Shown here in pieces: positions 47,378 to 59,843 of a stretch of 64,000 bases of DNA; the first letter of the stretch is position 1, and each line of letters starts with the position of its first letter. Position numbers and translations under genes: made by a program. This DNA is from Artocarpus heterophyllus (lineage: Eukaryota; Streptophyta; Magnoliopsida; Rosales; Moraceae). The DNA is taken from positions 25,122,597-25,186,596 of the forward strand of contig CM046347.1 of NCBI GenBank assembly GCA_025403435.1, written 5' to 3'. Under the pieces are notes generated by a model that had not been told where the DNA came from, searched no databases, and saw nothing but the letters and a program-made list of their open reading frames with translations.

Positions 47378-48268
47378 AAAACTTGTTCGGTAAAATCCAC
47401 TTACGCAAGTGCACGTTATCGATCAAGTAATACAATAGTGAGTAAGAGTATCGTGTCACAGGGACTGTTGTATAATAATCTAACTAAGTACTAAAATTGG
47501 ATTAACTCTAAGGTTTATCTAGTTGCTCATATGAGGTTGTGATTGAACAAATTACTGAACTAGAGTACTAAATTAAAAATAAAAATTGCAATCAATCTCA
47601 AAAGATACTTCAATAAGACAAGGCGTTAAGGCATTTGATTTCACCATAATCACTAGATATGAATTTCATAAAATTATGCAACCCAATCAATAATACACAT
47701 GTGATGACGGAAATTCCTAAATTATTTACTATCCTATCTCTAGGTATAGCAAACCTACTCAGTTTATTAACTCACTATATCTCTATGTGAATTTAAATAA
47801 ATCAGAATGCATTAGGATTCATGAACTTTCCAAATGAAGCCACACAAATAATATGGTATATCTCTATCCATATTTAATTCATGGTTATATGTTAGATGAA
47901 GCATTTGCATAATTCTCCCTTCTCAGTTTTGAACATGCACATCAGATCATTTAAATGGTAGCTAATCATTTAAAAGCATTAAACATAATAACACATAACT
48001 CACATGAATAAAATCAATTATGGTGCATAAATATGAAATTCACATCGTCATGATTAGGTTACATCATAGCCCTAACTAAGAAAATTAGAACATAATTGAA
48101 AAAGAAATAAAATCTGAAAATTTAATTGAATCAAACATCAAGAGTTAAGAGAGCAAGAAATTCTGTCACCAATTCTTCACTTCTTACTCCGGAATGCTTG
48201 ACGGCTCCTAAGAAAAATAAACAACGCTCTCCAAAATTAACTGATAACCTAGCTACCCAAAACTATTC

Positions 48269-48277
48269 TATTTATAC
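48269..48277 (-). promoter_or_regulatory. TATA box of element I 5' LTR
   Basis: GTATAAATA on the minus strand, about 61 bp downstream of the palindrome array (48339-48532). This places the array immediately upstream of the core promoter, as in the copia elements. Confidence 0.6.
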
Positions 48278-48338
48278 TACTCTTAAAATAACAAATCCCT
48301 TGTTTTGCGTCCAAAAATCGTGGTTCAGCATCACTCCG

Positions 48339-48532
48339 GCACCGCGGCCCTTCTTTTCCAGCGCTGCGGCGCTGCTCCTTTGTTTTTCTCTTCTTTTCCG
48401 CCCCAGCGCCGCGGCGCTCCTTCCCCAGCTCCGCGGCGCTCCTTCCCCAGAGCCGCGGCGCTGAGTTTCTGCCAACGAAGTTCTTGCACTTTCCTTGGGC
48501 GCCGCGGCGCTGCTCTTTGGGCGCCGCGGCGC
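48339..48532. repeat. GC palindrome array in I 5' LTR (7 units)
   Basis: Units start at 48339/48361, 48406/48428/48450 and 48499/48521, all 22 bp apart within groups. The middle group is a triplet where the 3' LTR has a dyad. Several units here are imperfect (GCACCGCGGCCC, GCTCCGCGGCGC, GAGCCGCGGCGC). Confidence 0.9.
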
Positions 48533-48731
48533 TTCAACTCTGCCAGCAAAGTTGGTCTCGGATTTCTTGTGCTCTTGCTCCCTTTTGTTTTGTTTTCTTT
48601 CTTTCTTCAACCTACATCAATAAAATCATGCTTTTATGAAAGAGTTGGATGTTTCATGTAATTTTTCTCAAAAACATAGTAATATTTGTTAATTAAAAGT
48701 GGCCAAATAACTCTCTAAACTAGAGTTATCA

Positions 48732-49117
48732 ATCTTCCTCATGAGCTTTCTCATGTTCATGATGTGTTTCATGTATTGATGCTTCGGAAATGTCTGCCCA
48801 AACCAGGAAAGATTATTCCATTTCTAGATGTGCAGGTTCAGGAAGACACGACTTATGAGGAGGTGCCAATTCAAATTATCAATCAAAAAGTGATAAGTTT
48901 GCGACTTCGTGAGATACCGCTAGTGAAAGTCGTGTGGCAGCATCACGGAGCTGATGAAGCGACTTGGGAATTAGAGTCGACTATGAGAGAGTTGTACCCT
49001 CATTTGTTCTGTTTTTAATTCGACTTTTAATTTTCTTAAGAGGTGGAGAGTTGTAACACCTAGAAAATTTAATTATGCATAAATGGTGATTAGATGGTGA
49101 ATTAGTATCCTTTTACT
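48732..49117 (+). pseudogene. Gypsy fragment J, chromodomain and LTR start (part 2)
   Basis: Continues 37058-37275 after the insertion of element I. It encodes [12 protein letters not shown] sequence and a chromodomain ending ATWELESTMRELYPHLFCF with a stop at 49016-49018. This is followed by a polypurine tract (about 49040-49051) and 60-66 bp of 3' LTR starting TGTAACACC at 49052. The LTR breaks off at about 49112 and joins copia fragment G. The chromodomain stretch is open. Confidence 0.85.
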
Positions 49118-50175
49118 TAGACCATCACTATAAGAATCGTGTCTTATGCATAATTTGTCCATCATATGTACGACCTTTAATGGTTTAGCTTGAAAGTCTC
49201 AAACCTTTTATATGCTTTCATACCTTCAACATAAATGGACATAAAGACAACAGCATTTGATATATGACAATAAACACTTTATTGATTAAATATCTTAAAA
49301 ATTATTACATCATTTAATTCTTAGAATGCCTAGTCTAGCATTTAATCTTTGTGGTATAAACTCCACCTCCAAATGACTTAAATGTCTATCCCTTATCGAC
49401 CTTTGAATCCTGTTGAGGATAATATAACCTAATTGCAAGTGTCAAAGATAAATCTTATGAGAATGAGAAGTTTTAAATCTTTTAGGGTTATCAATAACTT
49501 AGTGTTCAGCAATTAATCTATCTTAGGTTTAATAAAATATAGGTTATTTTGTGTCCATCACTATAGTTAAAAGATTTGTCTTTACGAATCACAACTTTAT
49601 TATTGAAAGAAACTGAATAAAAATTATTAAATAAACAAGCGATAGAAATTAAATTCCTTTTAAGTTTAGGAACAAAAAAACAATCTCTTAAAACTAAATG
49701 CCTATAAGTATCAAAATAAAGATGAACACCTCCCACTGCTTTAGCCAACACTAAGGATCCATGGCCCATCCATTACATGAAGTACTTACATAGCTAACTT
49801 CTTGATTCCTTGAACCTCTACAGAGAAACACAAACTTGATTACTTGCTCTAGAATCTATGACTCAGGTGTCACTTGATACTTCAACTAAACTAGTCTCAA
49901 CAACTAAAAGTTCACACTTATCTCATTTAGTTAGGAAGTCCTTGCAATTCTTCTTGATATACCTTACCCTTCTACAAAGGAAACACTTTAGCTTCTTTGG
50001 GTTCCACTTCTTTTTCTTCTTGTTATCCTTGTCATTTGACAGAATAGAAAACTTCCTAGTCGTAGCCTTTTGCTTCTTTCTTTTCCCAAAACTGGCGTTG
50101 GAACAAGATGCAACTGCTAAGTTCACCTCGCTACTAGCCAAAGCTTCCCTGATCAAGTTTTCAAACTCCTGCAAC
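49118..50175 (-). pseudogene. Copia fragment G, deleted and interrupted
   Basis: A minus-strand copia relic, more diverged than A, B, E or F. It has about 223 bp of 3' LTR (49118-49340), then sequence matching the pre-integrase region up to the VESIPQ-type segment, the protease-proximal region (49518-49769) and gag with a degraded zinc knuckle (CFLCRRVRYIKKNC, near 49950-49990). Integrase, reverse transcriptase and RNase H are deleted between the LTR and about 49355. Its gag is cut at 50175 by the 5' LTR of element E; the N-terminal part should lie right of the window. Confidence 0.82.
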
Positions 50176-51613
50176 TATTAGACATGTATACCATAAGGAG
50201 TAAAAATGTAATATATTTTTGGAGACATTTTTATCAATGAAGAATTTATTTATTATTTATATACCAAATCTTGTCCCCTTTACGTTCATAATTGTTGAAT
50301 GTATGTTAAGCAAACAAAAGTCTGAGACTGTCGGTCTAAACCTTTAAGAATTGGGCAAATGATGGATAGATTATACGAAAGACACGATTCTTAAGGTGAT
50401 GGTCTAAATCATAGGATCTGCAATCGAGAGAATAAAGTTGGGTGCTTTATTCATGTAAAGATTGTTATGTTGTTTATATCCCTATTCGAAGATGGTTTGT
50501 CTTCACCGTTGCAGGTGGACTCCATGAATAGAAATATTGGCATGTTCTCATAGGTGACGATGTGTTGGATCAGGAGATAAAGTGAATTGATTTGGATTAA
50601 AAATTTTGCCTCAGCAAATCGATTCACTTTAAACAATCATTTGTATTGTATCTTAATCATGAAATGAATAACGGGCCCGTTGTCTTGACTTGTGTCTTTT
50701 AATGTACCAAAGGGTGACACCCGCATTCTAATAGTGGTGTGCATGCCGGTACGTTGGAGGCATGACTCTTGATAGCGTAGACCTGTTATTCATAGATATG
50801 GAATCCATAGCTCCTCTTTAGGAGTAGTGATATCCTCTTATATGCATTATCCTGTAATTGAAAAACTAGAGCGCTCATCCATTTGGATACATAGGTGTAA
50901 CCCAATGGTATACTGTTTTTGGATGGTAAGTTTTTTGATGGTGAGAAAATGGAACATAAGATAAAAATAATCAGGAAGGTAAGACAGAACTTGTCCTTAA
51001 GCCATTATGGATAATCCTATGGGGATATGATACACTATGATATGTCATGGAGACTTAGCTATACGGGCTTCGTAATTCTATATAGTTCGAGAGTGCAGCT
51101 CCAAGCTTTTAGTAAAGTAGCGTTAGAGTTGATAATTATGAAATGTATATTTGGGATATTGGGTTTCATAATTTTCGAGAGCTTGAACTATGTAGGTCCA
51201 TTTGGTCCCCTTTGCTAGCTCACAACATCCTATAACGATACGGCGTGCTTTTCCAATAATTGGTGACTTATGTCAGATTTATTAGATTGGTTGAAATTCA
51301 AAAGAATCAAATAATTCATGTCTGTTTATTGGTTGAATTAATTTTGTGACAAAATTAATTCAACATAAACTTGTTGAATTATTGGGATCGGGTAATTCTT
51401 ATCTGTTTATTAGTTGATTTAATTTTGAATAAATTAAATCATGATAAACTTGTAGAATTATTAGGAATTAATTTATTTTCCCATATATTATCTAGATAAA
51501 GTTGTTTTAATTAGTTAACTTCTCTATTCGGCTATTTCAATTAAAACCGAGGCTTTATCCTATAGAATCTCAGGTGAAAAATAAAAGATTTGTTGTGATT
51601 TTTTTTCGACAGT

Positions 51614-51689
51614 TCGGCATGTCGATCCTCAAGTTCGGCCTGCCGAAGGGGCAAGTTCAGCTTGCCTGTTAGACAGATCGACCTACCTA
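51614..51689. repeat. Palindrome tetrad in E LTR
   Basis: Units start at 51614, 51635, 51657 and 51678, spacing 21/22/21, identical to A. Unit sequences are decayed (TCGGCATGTCGA, TCAGCTTGCCTG), but the spacing is exact. Confidence 0.85.
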
Positions 51690-51808
51690 TACGTAAGAAA
51701 AAAAATCACACATTTTCACACAGATTTCATCAAATATTGATCCCAATTTAATTCTGATTTGAATTTTTGAGACCTTATCTAATAAGGACTGACCCTAGAC
51801 TCAACTTC

Positions 51809-51816
51809 TATAAATA
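51809..51816 (+). promoter_or_regulatory. TATA box of copia E LTR
   Basis: TATAAATA, 120 bp after the palindrome tetrad, the same distance as in A. Confidence 0.65.
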
Positions 51817-52210
51817 GGGAGTGAATCTCATAAGTTATTTAGATCAATTGAGAGATTAAGTGTGATACTTTACTGATTACAATCTACAAACTCCTTGAGA
51901 GCTCTTGTTCACAAATCACGAACACTGGCTTTGGGTTCTCTCAATTGGTTGGAAGGAGAGTCACCTGGTGGAAGAGCTGTGCATGTGAGCCCACACTCAC
52001 TCCGATCATGGATAGAGTATAGCAAAGAAGGCCAGTTGGTTGAGGCTCTTCTAGAACGTTACTTCTCTTCATGAATTACGGGAGTTCTTCGGCATTCAAA
52101 GGTTAGTAAGATCTGGTTAATTTATGCATATAGCGTGTCAAACTTGTATTTTAGAAAATACACTAATATAAAATTTTTAAAATTCCATTGCGTACTATTT
52201 TTCCAACAAT

Positions 52211-52223
52211 TGGTATCAGAGCC
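52211..52223 (+). other. Primer-binding site of copia E (tRNA-Met)
   Basis: TGGTATCAGAGCC, complementary to the 3' end of initiator tRNA-Met, two bases from the LTR end. Confidence 0.9.
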
Positions 52224-52728
52224 ATGGTTTTTACGTAAATTTACGAGTTTGTGATCATACTATATGTATAAATTATGTGATCTTGATCTCTCCTATGCTT
52301 GAATTTAATTTTATAGAGAGTTGGCACTCTAGGTTTCTATATATTTTATATGTTGTCATGGATTATATGGTGAATGTTTATTAATTAATTATGGTTGATG
52401 AAATTATTAGTTAATTAATTATTAATTAATTAATTTATACCGGTTGTAGTTTCTTAGAAATTAGAATGTGTATCTAGGTTTTTCATGCAGTTAGATGGTG
52501 GACTATCATCTCCGTCAAGGAATTATTATTTAATTTTAAATTTGTAAGAATTTTATAATTAAATAATTATTCAAAAAAGACAGATCTAGAAGGCAGATCT
52601 AGAAGATAGATGATGGCGCACCCAAGTATTTCTTAAGTCTCTAATTTTATGTTTTTGAATTGTTGAAAATAAAATTGATAAATTGCTTTAAAAAGTTGTA
52701 TTTTCTAAAAAGGGTGATTTTTGCTCGG

Positions 52729-52960
52729 TTGGCATGCCGTATGGGGAACTCTCCCATTCAGTAGGCCGATGGTCACAAATTGGCAGGCCAAACGTGAAGT
52801 TTAGTAGGCCGTCAGCGGGGCAGAAATCAGGTGGCTCTAGTGGCAGGCAAAACTTCTAGTTCGATAAGCCGATCTGTCATGAATCGACAGGCCGATCTAT
52901 GAAGATTGGTAGGCCAATGGGTCATGATCGGTAGGCCGATCATACAAATCGGCTTACCGA
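52729..52960. repeat. Decayed palindrome array in E leader
   Basis: About ten degraded NCGGCAGGCCGN-like units with many C/T and G/A changes (for example TTGGCAGGCCAA, TCGGTAGGCCGA, TCGGCTTACCGA). Spacing is near 21-23 bp where units can be aligned. It sits at the same place in the leader as in A. Confidence 0.7.
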
Positions 52961-53915
52961 CAGAGAGCTTGAAATTTTTTTAGAAAAGGTGCTTTTTTTA
53001 GTGCAGTTTTAATTTTATTTTTGAGACAATTTTGAGAAACAATAAATTTAGATATGACCGAAAATATAGAGTATTTGATTCATACGGGATTAAAGACTTA
53101 AAGATGGGCATTACATGAAGAAGGATATAGCTTGAGGATCCAAGGATGAAGAATCGATAATATGTTTCAATTATTCTCCTGTAATCTTTGTTTTCTATTC
53201 TCTAGGGTGGAACCATAATATTACGGTTATTATTATTTTGATTGATTGCTTTGTTTGTTTGCATTGTAATATGATTTGCCATGTATATTGATAACATGTC
53301 ATATAGAATAGGGAGTGACACTCATATTAAAATTGTTAATGCAAGTTCCTAAAATAAAACCTTGATTTCAAAAGATTGAGTGGGAGAAGGTTTTCGAAGA
53401 GAGGACCTAAGGCCTCCATCATTGGTCCATAGGAAGAACATGGTGGTCCCGACCCCTAGGAAGAGATTTCTATCATGTACCATATTAGATCTCAAAAAGG
53501 ATAAGGTATTTTAGCATGATTTATGGTTACACACCCCTAGGTGGTGATTATAAATCGTAGATAAAATATTAAAATGATGGTTATACACTCATGTTAATTC
53601 TATTATTAACCTCCCTTAGGAACTCTGTTAATAAAATTAATGGCCAAAGAAAAGATTATTAATATATGATAGATCATACGGGTCCTGAATGGCATATATT
53701 AATCAGGACGGGATCTGTATTCCTAATTGAGTTTGGCATGACTCCCCTAGGAGCTTGTTGAATTTTGAGTTGGGAATTATTGTTGTAAGGTCGTGATATT
53801 TTCAAGGTTTTGGCACATAAACATATTTGTATGTTTTTTACATAATTGTGTTATCTTACTAAATTATGATATGTTTGCTTATGTTTGGTATATGATTCTT
53901 TATTATAGATTAAAA

Positions 53916-56198
53916 ATGTCTAAAAATGCTTTATCTTCCATACTTAACAAAAACCTATTAACCGGAGAGAGTTATAATGATTGGAAATAGAACCTGGATA
54001 TCGTCCTCTTCTTTAAAAAACTGAAATTTATGCTGACAACCCCTTGTCCTCCCGAGCCTACCGGAGACTCCACTAATGAGCAATTCAAAGTGTACAATCG
54101 CTGGAAAGATGCAAATGATCAGGCCCGCTGCTCTATTATGGCTAGCATGAATAACGTGCTGCAGGCTCAACATGAAGATTACAAGACTACGAAACAGATC
54201 TTGGATAGTCTTGAAGACATGTTTAGAGGCCAAGCCTTAACAAAGCGACAAGGGGTGCTTTGGAAACTCTTAAACTGTAAATAGAGACCAAGGATGTCTG
54301 TAAAGGACCATATGATGTTGGACATGGGTTACCTCGCTGAGGCACAAACCAATGGAGCCGACATCGATGCTAAAACTTAGATGACTATGGTCTTTGAGAC
54401 TTTTTCAAAGGAATTTATTCTATTTAGATCTAGTTTTAATTTGAGCAATAGGCGGGATATGGCCTTAACAGAATTAATAAAATAGTTATAGGAGTTCAAA
54501 CCACAAATCAAGGAGTCTCTTGCTGGTGGAGAGGCCAATTTGGCGGCTGCTTCTAGTTCTAATCCCAATTCTGAGAATGGAAAGAAAGAATCGGCCAAAA
54601 ATGGGAAGTCTTCTATTCCTGCTAGCACTAAGAGCAAGAAAAAGAATAAGAAGAACCCAAAGAAGCTTAAGTGCTTCTTCTATGAGAAGGTCAGGTACAT
54701 AAAGAAACATTACAAGGGCTTCCTTTTAAAAGGAGGTAGGTGTGATCTTCTATATTTAGAAACTTGTTTGTTGAGGAATCCAATGACATTTGGGTCATAG
54801 ATTTCGGTGCAACTAATCATATTTGTGTTTCTCCACAGGAGTTCAAAGAAACGAGAAGTCTGCTTCATGAAGACTTCACGCTTCGGATGGGTGGTGGATC
54901 CTTGGTCTGGGTAGAAGGAGTGGTAGACGTCCATCTTTATTTTGATAATTATAGGAATGTAATTTTACGAGATTGTTTTTATGTTCCTAAATTTAAAAGG
55001 AATTTAATTTTTGTAGCTTGTTTATTTAAAGACTCCTACTTAGTTTCTTTTAATGATAAAGTAGTGATTCGTAAAAACAAATCTTTTATCTATTTTGGAT
55101 GGATGGAAAATAATCTATACTTTATCAAACCTAAGATGGACTTACTGCTTAATGCTAAGATGAATGATAATAACTCTAAAAGACTCAAAACTTCTCACTC
55201 TAATAAGACTTATCATTGGCATTTGCGCCTTGGTCATATTAACCTGAACAGGATTCAAAGGCTGGTAAGAGATGGACCTTTAAGTCACTTAATAGTGGAA
55301 TCTATAACTCAATGTGAATCTTGTTTGGAGGGTAAAATGACCAAAAGACTATTTGGGTCTAAGGGCAATAGAGCCGAAGGGGTTCTAGAACTTGTGCATA
55401 GTAAAGTTTGCGGATCGATGAACATCCGAGAACGACAAGGGTATGAGTACTTTGTCACTTTTATTAATGATTACTCAAGGAAAGGGTTTGTGTACCTGAT
55501 GCACTACAAAAGCGAAACTTTCACAAGTTCAGGGAGTTTTGGGCTGAAGTGGAAAAGCAATTGGTTAGACCCATAAAGGCACTTCAATCCAATCGAGGTG
55601 GAGAATACCTTTTTGATGAGTTCTTAGGACACTTATTAGAGAATGGGATTTTATCCCATTTGATTGCGCAAAGCACTTCGCAGCAGAATGGCATAGCGGA
55701 GTGAAGGAATCAGACTTTATTAGACATGGTCAGGTCCATGATGAGTTATTCATCATTGCCTTTATCCATTTGGGGATATGCACTACAAACCGCATGTTAT
55801 CTTTTGAACAATGTGCCTTCAAAATTAGTTCCTAAAACTCCTCTCGAGTTGTGGATGGGCAGGAAGACATCCTTAAACCATATTCGCATATGCAATGTCT
55901 GGCTCATGTCCTGTTTAAGATGTGAATAAGTTGAAAGCACCTTTGAAAGTTTGCGTATTTGTAGGATATCCAAAAGGGACTAAAGGGGGCTATTTCTATA
56001 ACCCAAAGGAAAATAAAGTCATGGTTTCAACTAATGTAACTTTCCTAGGGGAGAGTTAGATGGACGACTTTAAACCTCGAAGCAAAGTGGTGCTTAAGGA
56101 GTTAACGAGTGATCTAATCACTCTAGAGGTTCCAAATGAAATCATTTCGATAAGTGTAGAAAAACCAAACGAACCTGAACAACAACCTAAGGGGCTTC
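53916..56198 (+). pseudogene. gag-pol: Decayed gag-pol (5' part) of copia E
   Basis: From ATG 53916 it follows the gag and pol of A: gag, lysine-rich segment, damaged zinc knuckle (CFFYEKVRYIKKHY near 54672), protease with DFGA in place of DSGA, and integrase up to the segment before reverse transcriptase. Stops appear at about 53988, 54282, 54378, 54483 and 54489, four of the five at sites that are glutamine codons in A. Further breaks lie near 55540, 55702 and 56058. The C-terminal half was separated by the insertion of F at 56199. It is not functional. Confidence 0.88.
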
Positions 56199-57625
56199 TG
56201 TTAGACATGTATGCCCTAAGGAGTAAAAATATAATAAGTTTTTGGAGACATTTTTATCAATAAAGAATTTGTTTATTATTTATATACCAAATCTTGTCCT
56301 CTTTACATTCATATTTGTTGAATGTATGTTAAGCAAACAATAGTCTGAGACTGTCGGTCTAAACCTTAAGAATTGGGCATATGATGGACGGATTATGCGA
56401 AAGGCACGATTCTTAAGGTGATAGTCTAAATCATATGATCTGCAATCGAAGGAATAAAGTTCAGTGCTTTATTCATGCAAAGATTGTTATATTGTCTATA
56501 TCCCTTTTGGGAGATGGTTTGTCCTTACCATCGGAGGTGGACTCCATGAATAGAAACATTGGCATGTTGTCATAGGAGACAATGTGTTGGATCAGGACAT
56601 AAAGTGAATTGATTTGGAATAATAATTCTGTCTCGGCAAATCAATTTACTTTAGGCAATCACTTGTGTTGTATCTTAATCCGAAGATGCATAGTGGGCCC
56701 GTTGTCTTCGCTTGTGTCTTTTGATGTACCAAAGGGTGACACCTGCACCTTTATAGTGGTATGCATGCCGATACATTGGATGCATGACTCTTGATGGCGT
56801 AGACTTGCTATTCATAGATATAGAATCCATAGCTCCACTTTAGGAGTAATGATATCCTCTTATATGCGTTATCCTGTAATTGGAAAATTGGAGCGCCCAA
56901 CCATTTGGATAACCAAATGGTATACTGTCTTTGGATAGTAAATTTTCTAATGGTGAGATAATGGAACGTGAGATAAAAATAAACGGGAAGGTAAGACAGA
57001 ACTTGTCCTTAAGCCGATTATGGATTATCATATGGGGATACAATACACTTTGATATGTCATGGAGACTTAGCTATACGGGCTTCGTAATTCTATAAAGTT
57101 CGAGAGTGCAGCTCCAAGCTTTTAGTGGGGTAGCGTTGGAGTTGATAATTGTGAAATGTATATCCGGGATATTGGGTTTCATAATTATCGCGAGCTTGAA
57201 CTTTATAGGTCCATTTTGGTCCCCTTTGCTAGCTCACAAAATCCTGTAACGATACGGCGTGCTTTTCTAATAATTGGTGACTTATGTCGGATTAATTAGA
57301 TTGGTTTAAATTTGCAAGAATCAAATAATTTATATCTGTTTATCGGTTGAATTAATTTTGTAATAAAATTAATTTAAGATAAACTTGTTGAATTATTGGG
57401 ATCGGATAATTCTTGTCTGTTTATCGGTTGATTTAATTGGATAAATTAAATCAAGATAAACTTGTAGAATTATTGTGAATTGATTTATTTTCTTAGATAT
57501 TATCTTCATAAAGTTTGTTTTGATCAGATAACTTCACTGTTGGGTCATTTGAATCAAAACTGAGACTTTATCCTATAGAATCTCGGGTGGAAAATAAAAG
57601 ATTCGTGGAGATCTTTTTCGGTAGT

Positions 57626-57680
57626 TTGGCCTACCGAAGGACGTGGTCGGCCTGCCGATGGGGCATGTTTGGCCTACCGA
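57626..57680. repeat. Palindrome array in F LTR (3 units)
   Basis: Units start at 57626, 57647 and 57669 (spacing 21/22), of the TTGGCCTACCGA type, ending 120 bp before the TATA box. Confidence 0.82.
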
Positions 57681-57799
57681 TCAGCGAGAGATAAGATTAT
57701 GCTTTTTCAAGCAGATCTTATCAGATATTGATCCGAACTTGATTATGTTTTGAGTTTTTGAGACCTAATCTGATAAGGACTGACCCCAGGACCAATCGC

Positions 57800-57807
57800 T
57801 ATATAAA
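57800..57807 (+). promoter_or_regulatory. TATA box of copia F LTR
   Basis: TATATAAA in CGCTATATAAAGGG, at the position equivalent to the A promoter. Confidence 0.65.
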
Positions 57808-58202
57808 GGGAGTAAGTCTAGTGAGTTACTCAGATCAATTGAGAGATTAAGAGTGATACTCTGCTATTAAGTATCTGAAAACTCCTCGAGAGCTTTTGTT
57901 TACAAATCACGAACACTTGCTTTGGGTTCTCTCGATTGGTTGGAAGGAGAGTCATCGGTGGAAGAGCTGTACGTGTGAGCCCACACTCACTCCGGTTGTG
58001 GATAGAGAATAGCAAAGAAGACCAGTTGGTTGAGGCTCCTCTGGAACGTTACTTCTCTTCACACGTTCGGAGGTTCTTTGGTACACAAAGGTTAGTAAGA
58101 TCTGGTTAATTTATACATATAGCATGTCAAGCTTATGTTTTTGAAAATTACTCTGATATAAATTGTTTTTTAAAAGTTCGCTGCGCACCTTTTTCCAACA
58201 AT

Positions 58203-58214
58203 TGGTATCAAAGC
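58203..58214 (+). other. Primer-binding site of copia F, one mismatch
   Basis: TGGTATCAAAGC; one base differs (G to A) from the tRNA-Met complement seen in A and E. It lies two bases after the LTR end. Confidence 0.85.
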
Positions 58215-58704
58215 CATGGTTTTTATATAAATTGACGAGTTTGTGATCATGTTGTATGCGTAAATTTTGTGATCTTAATCTCTCCTATGCTTGAATTTAA
58301 TTTTATAGAGAGATGGCACTCTAGGTTTCTGTATAATTATATGTTGTCATGGATTATGTGGTAAATGTTTATTAATTAATTATGGTTGATTAAATGATTA
58401 TTTAATTATTTACTAATTGATTAATTAATACTGGTTATGGTTCCTTAGAGGTTTCAAATTGTATTCAAGTTATTTCATGTAGTTAGATGGCGGACTATCA
58501 TCTCTGTCTATGAATTATTATTTAATTTTAAATTTAAAAAATTTTCAAATTAAATAATTATTCGAAGAAGAAGAATCTAGAAGATGGATGATGGCACACC
58601 CAGGTATTTCCTAAGTCTCTAATTTTATGTTTTTGAATTGCTGAAAATAAAATTGATGAATTGCATTAAAATTGTATTTTCTGGAATGGGAGATTTCTGC
58701 TCGG

Positions 58705-58883
58705 TCAGCATGCCAAACCCTCAGTTCGGCAGGCCGATGGTCATAGATCGATAGGCCGAACGTATGGTTCGACAGGCCACAAGTGGGGGCAGAAATCTGC
58801 TGGCTCTATCGGCAGGCCGAACTTCCAGTTCGACATGCCAAAATTTCTTGAGTCGGCATGCCGATCCTAGATCGGCCTGCCGA
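58705..58883. repeat. Double palindrome tetrad in F leader
   Basis: Units start at 58705, 58726, 58748, 58769, then about 58809, 58830, 58853, 58872. There are two groups of four with a 40-bp step, matching the 39-bp step in A and B. Confidence 0.82.
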
Positions 58884-59843
58884 CCGAGAGTTGAAAAATT
58901 TCTAAAAAGGTGCAATTTTTTTGGTGCCGTTTTAATTTTATTTTTGGGACAATTCTGAGAAACATTAAATTTGGATATGACCAGAAATATGAAGTTTTCA
59001 ATTCATATGGGATTGAAAACTTGAAGTTGGAATTGCATGAAGAATGATACAGCTTGAGGATTCAAGGATGAAGAATCGATAATAGGTCTCGATTATTCTC
59101 TTGTAATCTTAGTTTTCTATTCTCTAGGGTGGAGCCATAATATTACGGTTATTATTATTTTGTTTGTAGCTTTGCTTGATTGCTTTACTTGTCTACATTA
59201 TAATATGATTTGCCATGTATATTGATAACATGTCATATAGAATAGGGAGTGCCACTCATATAAAATTGTTCATGCATATTCAAAAAATAAAACCTTGATT
59301 TCAAAAGATTGAGTGGGAGAAGGTTTTCGAAGGAAGGACCTAAGGCCTCCATCGTTGGTCCATAGGCAGAACATGGTGCTCCCGACTCCTAGGAAGGGAT
59401 TTCGATCATGTACCAGATTGGATCTTTGAGAGGATAAGGTATTTTAGTATGATTTATGGTTGCATACCCCTAGGTGGTGATTATAAATTATGGATAAAAT
59501 ATTGAAACGATGGTTATACACTCACATTAATTTTATACTAACCTCCTCTAGGAGTTCTGTTAATATAATTAATGGCCAAAGAAACGATTATTAATATATG
59601 CTGGATCATACGAGTCCTGGATGGCATATATTAATCAAGAGGGGATCTGTGTTCCTGATTGAATTTGGCATGACTCCCCTAGGAGCTTGTTGAATTATGA
59701 GTTGGGAATTATTGTTGTAAGGTTGTGATGTTTCAAGGTTTTGACACATAAACACATTTGTATGATTTACATGATTGTGTATCTTACTAAATTATTATAT
59801 ATTTGCTCATGTTTGGTATATGATTCTTTATTGTAGATTAAAA

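Larger units (their letters stand above)
37276..48731 (-). mobile_element. Athila-like gypsy element I with third ORF
   Basis: An 11,456-bp gypsy element on the minus strand inserted in J, with target duplication ATCTC (37271-37275) and ATCTT (48732-48736), one C/T difference. LTRs are 1326 bp (3', left) and 1348 bp (5', right). The primer site matches tRNA-Asp. Gag and pol are present without a chromodomain, and a further ORF lies downstream of pol. tRNA-Asp priming, the DLGAS protease and the third ORF fit the Athila lineage. LTRs differ by about a dozen substitutions and one 22-bp unit. Two one-base frameshifts break gag-pol. Confidence 0.92.
47384..48731 (-). repeat. 5' LTR of element I
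   Basis: 1348 bp. It is aligned without indels to the 3' LTR except for one additional 22-bp palindrome unit, which exactly explains the length difference. Most substitutions between the two LTRs fall in the array and its edges. Confidence 0.92.
50176..52208 (+). repeat. 5' LTR of copia E
   Basis: 2033 bp, starting TATTAGACATG (a G-to-A change in the terminal TG) and ending TTTTTCCAACA. It contains the palindrome tetrad at 51614-51689 and a TATA box at 51809. It is more diverged from A than F is. Confidence 0.88.
50176..56198 (+). mobile_element. Copia element E, split by element F
   Basis: 5' part of a plus-strand copia element: LTR (50176-52208), tRNA-Met primer site, leader, and decayed gag-pol running to 56198, where the LTR of F begins. 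Candidate target duplication is GCAAC (50171-50175). The 3' half of pol and the 3' LTR are expected beyond F, outside the window. Confidence 0.88.
56199..58200 (+). repeat. 5' LTR of copia F
   Basis: 2002 bp, TGTTAGACATG to TTTTCCAACA. TATA box at 57800-57807. The palindrome array has three recognisable units rather than four. Confidence 0.92.
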
